Source: Marinospirillum sp.
GTDB taxonomy: Bacteria; Pseudomonadota; Gammaproteobacteria; Pseudomonadales; Halomonadaceae
DNA: 5,036 bases
NCBI GenBank assembly: GCA_007116865.1
Contig: SKHR01000222.1
Span: forward strand, 1-5,036
Direction: 5' to 3'
Made by a program: the position numbers and the translations under genes. Below the pieces are notes generated by a model that saw nothing but the letters and a program-made list of their open reading frames with translations, did not search any database and was not told the origin of the DNA. Positions 1 through 5,036 of this stretch are shown piece after piece (positions within the stretch are counted from its first letter, which is position 1; each line of letters starts with the position of its first letter).

Positions 1-504
1 GCACTGACACAGGCGTTTGAGCAGGGTTTGATCTGCGATGCCCTGATCAGCCAGTCTCAGCGCCAGGCGCAAACGCTTTGGGCGATGCGTGAGGATGTCG
101 ATGGTTTGGTGCAGATGATGAATCCCTTGCTGTCTTATGATGTCAGTTTGCCGCTGCAAGCGATGGAGGGTTATGTGCAGCAGGTTGAACAGGCTTTGGC
201 TGAGCGCTGGGGAGATCAAGCTCGCTGTGTGGTCTTTGGCCATCTGGGTGATGGCAATCTGCATGTGCTGGTCAGTGTCGGATCAAGCGATGCGGTGGAA
301 CACAAGGCTGTCTCTGAGCGGGTTTATGCGCCACTCAAAGCACTGGGTGGCAGTGTGTCTGCTGAACATGGTATCGGCCTGGAAAAACGCGATTACCTGG
401 CCTGGTGTCGTGGTGAGGCAGAAATCGCCTTGATGCATCAGCTCAAACAAACTCTGGATCCTCAGCACCTGCTCAATCGTGGCAAGGTATTGAAGGCGAC
501 TTGA
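1..504 (+). CDS. FAD-linked D-2-hydroxyacid dehydrogenase, C-terminal part (5'-truncated by window edge)
   Basis: The reading frame is open from base 1 and ends at TGA 502-504, giving 167 visible residues; the N-terminal FAD-binding (PCMH-type) domain lies outside the window. What is visible matches the FAD-linked oxidase C-terminal domain shared by GlcD, D-lactate dehydrogenase and D-2-hydroxyglutarate dehydrogenase. In order there is a WAMRED segment (about 79-96), the strand motif SYDVSLPL (about 133-156), the metal/substrate-site motif FGHLGDGNLH (235-264) with both histidines, EHGIGLEK (364-387), and a terminal LDPQHLLNRGKVL segment. Family members oxidise a D-2-hydroxyacid to the 2-oxoacid and pass electrons from FAD to quinone or another acceptor. 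The visible part cannot decide between glycolate, D-lactate and D-2-hydroxyglutarate, so I give no symbol. Its last 32 bp overlap the 3' end of the opposing methyltransferase gene, and I see no terminator between them. The domain call is firm; the substrate is open. Confidence 0.93.
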   Translation, partial: ALTQAFEQGLICDALISQSQRQAQTLWAMREDVDGLVQMMNPLLSYDVSLPLQAMEGYVQQVEQALAERWGDQARCVVFGHLGDGNLHVLVSVGSSDAVEHKAVSERVYAPLKALGGSVSAEHGIGLEKRDYLAWCRGEAEIALMHQLKQTLDPQHLLNRGKVLKAT

Positions 505-1672
505 TCGCATCCAGCAGCAGATTGCGTGGCGTTAACTGTGGATCACAAAAGCAGCCTAAGCGGGTGATATAACCCGCTTCTTCAAGCGCCAGCTGATAAT
601 CGCGTACTAACCAGATTTCCAGTGGGCGGCGAAAACAATGGCGCAGTAGTTCGAGTCGTTCAATCCGAGCCAGCTGCTGCCAGCCTTGTGCTTCTGCCTG
701 GCTTCGATGTGTTGCCGGGGTTTGTCGGGCCGACTGGGCATCAGCCCAGGCCACGAAGGCATTGAAGTCCTCACTGGCCAGGCTGGCGGGTGCTGAGGCC
801 AGCGCAAAACGCGCCGGATACAATGAAAAATAACCCAAGCGCCAAGCTCTGAGGCGTCGCCGCTGACGGGTCTGGCGTGCGGCAGCAGTTGCGGTTTGCT
901 GGACGGCCAGACGCAGTAAAGACCAGGGGAGCGGGCGTTGCAGCTGGGTCTGAGCGGCCTGTCGGGACAGGGGTTGCCAGTCAGGTGTTTCAGCAAACAG
1001 GGAATAACAGCAGGGAGAGAAGCTGAGTCGAGGGGCTTGCTGGGCGATGCCCTGTTGCAGTAGACGCCGGTGCAGGCCTCCGCAGGCATGCAGAGCCACC
1101 CAGTGGTGGGCCTGGGGCAAAACCAGCAGTGGATCAAGCACATCCTGTTGCTTTAATGCAACACCATGGCCTTGCTGCTGCATCCAGGCCAGGCCTTTGT
1201 GAACCAGGGCCGCATCCCAATCCAACCCGGTCACGGATTGCTCACTGGCCTGATGCAGGGTCGCGGCCAGGTGACCGGCCCCACAACACCAGTCAACTAA
1301 AGGGCGATCCAGCGGCTTTAGACTGCCGGTCAGTGCTCCGGCTTGCAGACGCTTGCGTCCAGGCATACCGCTCGCGGCGGATTCGGGCAGAGCGGCTGAC
1401 TCGCCACTCAGGTCATCCATCTGGATCAATTCCACACCGGCGGCCAAATCCGGCAGCCAGGAAGTCAGCGACTCGGCCAGTGCCAGGGGTGCCGGTTGAA
1501 ACTGGCTGAGTGAGGCATCATCCAGCGCCAGCAACCACTGATACAACTCGGGATGGTTTTTAGCCCAGGCAGGCTCTGGTTCATTGAAGGGAACACTCGA
1601 CCAGAAGGGTTCATGCGCTTTCAGCCAGTGATCCAAGCGCTGCCAGGCAGCAAACCCAGGGGTCGCACCCAT
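473..1672 (-). CDS. SAM-dependent methyltransferase of the Methyltransf_32 (PF13679-like) type, substrate unknown
   Basis: A 399-residue protein. The methyltransferase core sits in the middle: SAM-binding motif I VDWCCGAGHLA (126-136), the acidic motif GLDWD (149-153), ALHACGGL (193-200) and FSPCCYSL (218-225). The LHACG and PCCY pair is the recognisable signature of the Methyltransf_32 group, which also occurs in eukaryotic METTL25/GSTCD-like proteins. Residues 1-120 are a variable N-terminal region with no motif I recognise. The C-terminal region (about 348-390) has FRRPLEIWLV and LTPRNLLL stretches that look conserved but have no assigned role. An arginine-rich segment lies at 266-278 (RQTRQRRRLRAWR) and could contact nucleic acid, which is inference. 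No signal peptide or membrane helix is seen, so it is probably cytoplasmic. The ATG overlaps the xthA stop (TGATG), which suggests translation coupled to xthA from one transcript. An upstream GGAGTGAG is rather far from the ATG. Substrate and biological role are unknown. Confidence 0.88.
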   Translation of the reverse strand: MGATPGFAAWQRLDHWLKAHEPFWSSVPFNEPEPAWAKNHPELYQWLLALDDASLSQFQPAPLALAESLTSWLPDLAAGVELIQMDDLSGESAALPESAASGMPGRKRLQAGALTGSLKPLDRPLVDWCCGAGHLAATLHQASEQSVTGLDWDAALVHKGLAWMQQQGHGVALKQQDVLDPLLVLPQAHHWVALHACGGLHRRLLQQGIAQQAPRLSFSPCCYSLFAETPDWQPLSRQAAQTQLQRPLPWSLLRLAVQQTATAAARQTRQRRRLRAWRLGYFSLYPARFALASAPASLASEDFNAFVAWADAQSARQTPATHRSQAEAQGWQQLARIERLELLRHCFRRPLEIWLVRDYQLALEEAGYITRLGCFCDPQLTPRNLLLDAIKSPSIPCHD

Positions 1673-2487
1673 CAGAACTGAAACTCACTCCATACCGGCG
1701 CGTGATCCGAGGGTTTATCCATGGCACGGATCGGATAATCGATGCCGCTGGCACAACAAAAGGGAGCCAACCCTTGACTGGCCAGTAACAGATCAATGCG
1801 CAGGCCGCGTTTAGGCGTGTCTTCAAATCCCTTGCTGCGATAGTCAAACCAGCTGTAAAAATCGGTGCTGTCGGGGTAGTGAGCCCGATAGGTGTCAATC
1901 AGGCCCCAGTCCAACAGGCGTTGCATCCATTCACGCTCTTCGGGTTGGAAGCTGGTTTTTCCAGTTTTCAACCAGCGGACTCGGTTGGCCTCGCCAATGC
2001 CGATGTCCAGGTCGGTGGTGGAAATATTAAAGTCGCCCACAACCAGAATGCGCTGATCCGGCGAATAGTCGTTTTCTAAACACTGCTGCAATTGTTGATA
2101 AAAGCGACGTTTGGCCGGGAATTTGATTTCATGTTTGATGCTTTCGCCCTGAGGGAAGTAACCGTTGAAAAGGATCAGCGGTTTGCCATCAGAACACCGG
2201 TGTTCAGTGATGATCATGCGTCGCTGGGCCAGCTCATCGTCATCCGCAAAGCCTTTTTGGCTGCTGAGCGGAGGTGTTTTCATCAGGGTTGCAACGCCAT
2301 AGTGGGTTTTCTGACCATGAAAAACCACGTGATAACCCAGGGCTTCAACCGTTTCTAAGGGAAAGTCCGGGTCATTGACCTTGGTTTCCTGCAGCGCAAT
2401 GATGTCGGGCTGATGGCTGTCGATCAGCACTTCAAGCTGATGAAAGCGTGCGCGCAGGCTGTTGATATTAAAGCTGACTATCTTCAT
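1672..2487 (-). CDS. xthA: Exodeoxyribonuclease III (class II AP endonuclease)
   Basis: A 271-residue protein, close to the 268 of E. coli XthA and full length. It belongs to the Mg2+-dependent endonuclease/exonuclease/phosphatase fold. It cuts the backbone 5' of abasic sites, degrades duplex DNA 3' to 5', and removes 3'-blocking groups in base excision repair in the cytoplasm. All expected active-site residues are present: N7 (in SFNINSLR), E34 (LQETK), Y110 (NGYFPQGES), D152 and N154 (VGDFNIS), D232 in RIDLLL, and D261-H262 (PSDHAPVW). The start is ATG 2487, supported by the canonical MKIVSFNI N-terminus. A weak GGA lies 7 nt upstream as a ribosome-binding site. It is the first gene of a minus-strand pair with the methyltransferase (1-base overlap) and is divergent from dcd. 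I found no convincing -35/-10 for it; the best -10 guess (TATTTT, plus-strand 2508-2513) has a poor -35. Confidence 0.97.
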   Translation of the reverse strand: MKIVSFNINSLRARFHQLEVLIDSHQPDIIALQETKVNDPDFPLETVEALGYHVVFHGQKTHYGVATLMKTPPLSSQKGFADDDELAQRRMIITEHRCSDGKPLILFNGYFPQGESIKHEIKFPAKRRFYQQLQQCLENDYSPDQRILVVGDFNISTTDLDIGIGEANRVRWLKTGKTSFQPEEREWMQRLLDWGLIDTYRAHYPDSTDFYSWFDYRSKGFEDTPKRGLRIDLLLASQGLAPFCCASGIDYPIRAMDKPSDHAPVWSEFQF

Positions 2488-2570
2488 GGCAGAGTCCAGT
2501 TTTGAACAAAATAAAAGCGGCTTGGCTGGCGCAGCATCCTAGCACACTCCGGCCCCCTGGCTCACCCTTT

Positions 2571-2596
2571 AACCCGGCTCCTAGCCCAGTCGGGTT
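2571..2596. repeat. Small inverted repeat / hairpin upstream of the dcd promoter
   Basis: AACCCGGCT (2571-2579) pairs with AGTCGGGTT (2588-2596), giving nine pairs including one G-T wobble and leaving an 8-nt loop. No T-run follows on either strand, so it does not look like an intrinsic terminator. It lies 7 bp upstream of the dcd -35 box and about 85 bp upstream of xthA. It could be an operator, a leader structure of the xthA transcript, or chance. Confidence 0.35.
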
Positions 2597-2603
2597 GCGA
2601 TGG

Positions 2604-2632
2604 TTTACCCTTTGGCGGCATGCGTTTAGAAT
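2604..2632 (+). promoter_or_regulatory. Predicted sigma70 promoter for dcd
   Basis: The -35 element is TTTACC (2604-2609, 4 of 6 consensus matches) and the -10 element is TAGAAT (2627-2632, 5 of 6), separated by an ideal 17-bp spacer. Transcription should begin near 2639, leaving a leader of about 49 nt before the dcd ATG at 2688. This is a pattern match only. Confidence 0.6.
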
Positions 2633-2687
2633 GACCCACTTGATCAATCAGCCTCTGAGTCGCTGCGGTAACAGGATAGAACACCCC

Positions 2688-3254
2688 ATGAGTATTAAAT
2701 CAGATCACTGGATTCGCCGTATGGCGGCTGAAAAAGCCATGATAGAGCCATTTGAAGCCGGTCAGATTCGTGAAAAAGATCAGCACAAAATCATCTCTTA
2801 TGGCACGTCCAGCTATGGTTATGATGTTCGCTGTGCGGATGAGTTTAAGGTTTTCACCAATATCAATTCCAGCATTGTTGATCCCAAAAACTTTGACGAT
2901 AAAAGTTTTGTTGAGATCCAGGGCGACCGCTGCATCATTCCACCCAACTCTTTTGCCCTGGCGCGAACGGTTGAGTACTTTCGTATTCCGCGTGATGTGC
3001 TTGTGGTCTGTCTGGGCAAAAGCACCTACGCCCGCTGTGGCATCATTGTCAATGTGACGCCCTTAGAGCCTGAGTGGGAAGGGCATGTGACCCTGGAGTT
3101 TTCCAACACCACGCCGCTGCCTGCGGTGATTTACGCCAATGAAGGCGTGGCGCAGATGCTGTTTTTTGGCGGTGATGAGGTCTGTGATGTGTCTTACAAG
3201 GACCGAGGCGGTAAATATCAGGGACAGCGCGGAGTGACGCTACCCAGAACCTAG
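2688..3254 (+). CDS. dcd: dCTP deaminase (dUTP-forming, Pseudomonas-type 188-residue form)
   Basis: Dcd deaminates dCTP to dUTP and ammonia in the cytoplasm; dUTPase then gives dUMP, the precursor of dTMP. The 188-residue length is that of the Pseudomonas enzyme. Visible signatures are SYGTSSYGYDVR (37-48), the PPNSFALARTVEYF strand (85-98), the active-site GKSTYAR (110-116) with S112 and R116, and the segment PLEPEWEGHVTLEFSN (125-140). E137 is the expected catalytic glutamate, equivalent to E138 of E. coli. The C-terminus YQGQRGVTLPRT (177-188) resembles the nucleotide-closing tail of the family. I chose ATG 2688 because MSIKSDHWIRRMA is the family N-terminus and an AGGA lies about 11 nt upstream. 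The in-frame extension back to 2502 crosses the promoter. The gene appears monocistronic: own promoter, then a terminator at 3284-3318. It is divergent from xthA and convergent with mqo. Confidence 0.97.
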   Translation: MSIKSDHWIRRMAAEKAMIEPFEAGQIREKDQHKIISYGTSSYGYDVRCADEFKVFTNINSSIVDPKNFDDKSFVEIQGDRCIIPPNSFALARTVEYFRIPRDVLVVCLGKSTYARCGIIVNVTPLEPEWEGHVTLEFSNTTPLPAVIYANEGVAQMLFFGGDEVCDVSYKDRGGKYQGQRGVTLPRT

Positions 3255-3283
3255 CGTTCAAAGCAGTTTTTGGTCAGATCTGA

Positions 3284-3318
3284 AAAAGGGGCTGAATCGA
3301 TGCGATTCGGCCCCTTTT
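3284..3318. terminator. Bidirectional rho-independent terminator shared by dcd and mqo
   Basis: An inverted repeat pairs 3284-3299 with 3303-3318 as a 16-bp stem containing one G-T wobble. It has a 3-nt ATG loop and a GGGGC/GCCCC core. The outer pairs are AAAA on the left and TTTT on the right, so each strand ends the stem in a short U-tract. It lies 29 bp after the dcd stop and 11 bp before the mqo stop (minus strand). It should therefore end both convergent transcripts. Confidence 0.9.
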
Positions 3319-3329
3319 ACTTGTTTGGC

Positions 3330-4856
3330 TCAGGCGTTGGCGACTGCCGGTTCATCATTGATCTGAGCGACCGGTTCAGCCAGTTTTAGTGTGCTCAGGG
3401 TATGCTTGCGCACCCGCTTCAGCAAGGCCTGATCCTGAACCAGTGACTCACCGTAAGACGGGATCATCTGCTTCAATCGTGCACGTCCGGCTTCGGAATT
3501 CAGTAAGGTCGGGAAGGCTTTTTCGAGCACATCTAACATGGCCTGCACGGAAGTCGAAGCACCGGGGGAGGCACCCAATAGGGCAGCCAGACTTTTGTTC
3601 TCAGATACAATGACTTCCGTACCAAACTCCAGCTTACCACCGCCTTTTTCATCTTTTTTGATGATCTGCACGCGCTGCCCGGCAATCGAGAGTTGCCAGT
3701 CTTCGTCCTTGGCTTCTGGGAAGTAGCGACGCAGTGACTCTACCCGTGCGGTTTGGCTTTGCAAGGACTCGGCGATCAAGTAACGGGTTAGGTCCAGGTT
3801 GTTGACGCCAACCGACATTAACGGACGCAGGTTGCTGGCGCTGACCGAGCGCACCAGATCAAAGTAGGAGCCTTGTTTGAGAAACTTGGTGGTGAATCCA
3901 GCAAAGGGGCCGAACAACAAGGCTTTTTTGCCTTGAATGATGCGGGTATCCAGGTGCGGGACAGACATGGGGGGCGCACCCAGTGGTGGCTTGCCATAAA
4001 CCTTGGCGTGGTGTTTCTCAATCACCTCAGGGTTGTTGCAGATCAGCCATTGACCACTGACCGGGAAACCGCCATACCCCCGACTCTCTTTGATGCCGGA
4101 CTTTTGCAGCAGAGGCAAGGCTGCACCACCGGCACCAATGAACACAAAGCGGGAAATATAGAAATTCATTTGGCCTGTGTTGCGATCCTTCAACATCACC
4201 CGCCAGCGATTGTCTTTTAAAGGAATCAGCCCTTCAACCGACTGATTCAATTGTAGATCGAAGTCAGGCAAGGTTTGCAGGTGTTCAACCAGCGAACGGC
4301 TGAGCGCCCCAAAATTGACATCGGCACCATAGGCCATGCGTGTGGCGGCCACTTTTTCGTTGGCACCACGACCTTGCATCACCAAGGGCATCCACTGGCT
4401 GATTTGTGCCGGGTCTTCGCTGTATTCCATGTCCTCAAAAAGGTGGGAAGCTTTGAGCTGCTGGAAACGTTGACGTAAAAAAGCCACGTTTTCCTCACCC
4501 CAGACGAAACTGCAATGGGGTGATGGATTGATAAAATGCTTCGGTTCAGGAAGGGCCTGAGTTTCAACCAGATAAGACCAGAACTGAAGACTCAGCTCAA
4601 ACGCCGCATTGATACTCAGCGCTTTGCTGATATCAACACTGCCATCGGGCTGAGTTGGTGTATAATTCAGCTCGCAGTAGGCTGCATGCCCAGTGCCCGC
4701 ATTATTCAGTGCGTCGGTGCTTTCTTGTGCGACCTGGTCCAAGCGTTCTACTTGCACCATTTTGAGAGAGGGATCCATCTGCTTGAGCAGCATGCCGAGG
4801 GTCGAACTCATTACACCGGCGCCGATCAGCAGAACATCCACTTGCTTTGCTGTCAT
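3330..4856 (-). CDS. mqo: Malate:quinone oxidoreductase (FAD-dependent, membrane-associated)
   Basis: Mqo oxidises L-malate to oxaloacetate and passes electrons through FAD to the quinone pool; it is a peripheral inner-membrane TCA-cycle enzyme. From ATG 4856 the protein has 508 residues, matching the shorter Pseudomonas-like enzymes (E. coli Mqo is 548). Signatures in order are the N-terminal FAD-binding motif LLIGAGVMSSTLG (9-21), NNAGTGHAAYCELNYTP (51-67), a second glycine-rich GAGGAALPLL (241-250), GFPVSGQW (263-270), the HAKVYGKPPLGAPPMSVPHL stretch (283-302), GPFAGF (316-321), QRVQIIKKD (394-402) and LLGASPGASTSV (426-437). The frame stays open upstream, with other ATGs at 4871, 4964 and 4982. 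I prefer 4856 because MTAKQVDVLLIGAG fits short family members and a strong promoter lies just upstream. The 4964 start has a better Shine-Dalgarno (AGGTG, 6-nt spacing) and would add a hydrophobic N-terminus, so the start is not settled. Transcription ends at the hairpin shared with dcd. Confidence 0.96.
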   Translation of the reverse strand: MTAKQVDVLLIGAGVMSSTLGMLLKQMDPSLKMVQVERLDQVAQESTDALNNAGTGHAAYCELNYTPTQPDGSVDISKALSINAAFELSLQFWSYLVETQALPEPKHFINPSPHCSFVWGEENVAFLRQRFQQLKASHLFEDMEYSEDPAQISQWMPLVMQGRGANEKVAATRMAYGADVNFGALSRSLVEHLQTLPDFDLQLNQSVEGLIPLKDNRWRVMLKDRNTGQMNFYISRFVFIGAGGAALPLLQKSGIKESRGYGGFPVSGQWLICNNPEVIEKHHAKVYGKPPLGAPPMSVPHLDTRIIQGKKALLFGPFAGFTTKFLKQGSYFDLVRSVSASNLRPLMSVGVNNLDLTRYLIAESLQSQTARVESLRRYFPEAKDEDWQLSIAGQRVQIIKKDEKGGGKLEFGTEVIVSENKSLAALLGASPGASTSVQAMLDVLEKAFPTLLNSEAGRARLKQMIPSYGESLVQDQALLKRVRKHTLSTLKLAEPVAQINDEPAVANA

Positions 4857-4890
4857 CGTAAAGTTACCCATCCTGTTTATTCTGGCCGCG

Positions 4891-4918
4891 ATTATAGGCT
4901 TCGCCCTGCTACAATCAA
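4891..4918 (-). promoter_or_regulatory. Predicted sigma70 promoter for mqo
   Basis: On the minus strand, TTGATT (4918-4913, 4 of 6) is followed by a 16-bp spacer and a perfect TATAAT -10 box (4896-4891). Transcription should start near 4884, giving a leader of about 28 nt to ATG 4856. If used, this promoter rules out the mqo starts at 4964 and 4982 for its transcript. Pattern match only, but the perfect -10 makes it the best promoter in the window. Confidence 0.65.
4907..4915 (+). promoter_or_regulatory. Possible extended -10 promoter for the right-edge gene
   Basis: The plus strand reads TGCTACAAT: an extended TGn element followed by TACAAT (5 of 6 matches to the -10 consensus). There is no good -35 at the expected distance. 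Start of transcription would be near 4922, about 46 nt before the ATG at 4968. It physically overlaps the -35 box of the mqo promoter. Confidence 0.35.
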
Positions 4919-4949
4919 TGCCTAAAAGGTGGAATAAGCCATAAACAAG

Positions 4950-4959
4950 GGTTATAACC
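4950..4959. repeat. 10-bp perfect palindrome in the mqo divergent region
   Basis: GGTTATAACC is a perfect palindrome lying between the possible plus-strand promoter and the ATG at 4968, and upstream of the mqo promoter. It could be an operator half or a small regulator site. A 10-bp palindrome arises by chance about once per kilobase, so the support is weak. Confidence 0.25.
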
Positions 4960-4967
4960 AACATCCT

Positions 4968-5036
4968 ATGCACCTGATACATCTTATTGCAGCAAGTCTT
5001 TCTTTTTTTCTGATTTATGTTTTTGCGCCTGTTGAC
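4968..5036 (+). CDS. Start of an unidentified gene with a hydrophobic N-terminus (3'-truncated by window edge)
   Basis: ATG 4968 opens a frame that runs to the last base, giving 23 residues that begin MHLIHLIAASLSFFLIYVF and then APVD. An in-frame TAA at 4935 limits how far upstream it could start. The segment from about residue 3 to 19 is strongly hydrophobic and could be a signal sequence or membrane anchor. The n-region has only histidines, no Lys or Arg, which is unusual for a secretion signal. The nearest purine-rich AAGGG ends 18 nt before the ATG, too far for a standard Shine-Dalgarno. It is the only plus-strand frame open here, although the minus-strand frame continuous with mqo is open as well. 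The family cannot be recognised from so short a piece. Confidence 0.45.
   Translation, partial: MHLIHLIAASLSFFLIYVFAPVD

Larger units (their letters stand above)
2488..2687. other. Divergent intergenic region between xthA and dcd
   Basis: These 200 bp separate two divergent genes. They hold a sigma70-like promoter facing dcd (2604-2632) and a 9-bp hairpin (2571-2596), while the xthA side shows no clear promoter. The dcd frame happens to stay open back to 2502. However, that extension would encode a proline- and serine-rich tail absent from Dcd proteins, and most of it lies upstream of the predicted transcription start. I therefore treat it as noncoding. Confidence 0.75.

Noticed and set aside
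607..1143. Minus-strand 178-codon open frame overlapping the methyltransferase in another frame
   Set aside because: It is a shadow of the methyltransferase coding sequence. The product is Cys/Pro/Trp-rich without any family motif.
1129..1509. Plus-strand 126-codon open frame inside the methyltransferase gene
   Set aside because: It is antisense to a gene with clear motifs; the translation is rich in Pro, Arg, His and Ala with no recognisable domain.
2508..2536. Possible minus-strand promoter for xthA (TATTTT with TGCTGC)
   Set aside because: The -35 matches poorly at every spacer from 16 to 18, so I did not list it as a feature.
2502..2687. Long N-terminal extension of dCTP deaminase (62 extra residues)
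   Set aside because: The frame is open, but the encoded tail is not part of the family, contains the predicted promoter, and the canonical MSIKSDHW start at 2688 is present.
3873..4220. Plus-strand 115-codon open frame antisense to mqo
   Set aside because: It lies wholly within conserved Mqo motifs on the other strand and has no recognisable features.
4536..4925. Plus-strand 129-codon open frame antisense to the mqo 5' end
   Set aside because: It mirrors the conserved N-terminal FAD domain of Mqo and runs through the mqo promoter; nothing in it resembles a known protein.
1..5036. Mobile element, CRISPR array, tRNA/rRNA or phage defence system
   Set aside because: No long terminal inverted repeats, transposase motifs, regularly spaced repeats or RNA-gene structures were seen, and every long gene is a housekeeping type.

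Overview
The window looks like ordinary chromosomal core sequence from a gammaproteobacterium, probably on the Pseudomonas/Oceanospirillum side. GC content is roughly one half and coding is dense. The dCTP deaminase is the 188-residue Pseudomonas-type form, exonuclease III is of the E. coli XthA type, and malate is oxidised by a quinone-linked Mqo. I see no mobile element, CRISPR array, rRNA or tRNA. Species-level assignment is inference only.

Layout from left to right. Positions 1-504 (+) hold the C-terminal end of an FAD-linked D-2-hydroxyacid dehydrogenase (GlcD / D-lactate / D-2-hydroxyglutarate dehydrogenase superfamily). It converges on, and overlaps by 32 bp, a minus-strand pair made of xthA (1672-2487) followed by an uncharacterised SAM-dependent methyltransferase (473-1672). 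The pair is joined by a TGATG stop/start overlap. A 200-bp divergent gap (2488-2687) carries a good sigma70-like promoter for dcd and a small hairpin. dcd (2688-3254, +) and mqo (3330-4856, -) converge on one strong hairpin, A-rich on one flank and T-rich on the other, that should terminate both. A second divergent gap (4857-4967) holds an mqo promoter and a possible opposing promoter for a gene that begins at 4968 (+) and runs off the window.

The genes do not form a single pathway. Dcd makes dUTP for dTMP synthesis, while XthA repairs abasic sites, including those left when uracil is excised from DNA. The methyltransferase is translated behind XthA but has no known role. Mqo feeds malate electrons to the quinone pool, and the left-edge flavoprotein probably also passes electrons from a 2-hydroxyacid to the respiratory chain. 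I found no convincing new system. The points most worth a second look are the xthA-coupled methyltransferase, the ambiguous mqo start with its overlapping divergent promoters, and the secretory-looking gene cut by the right edge.
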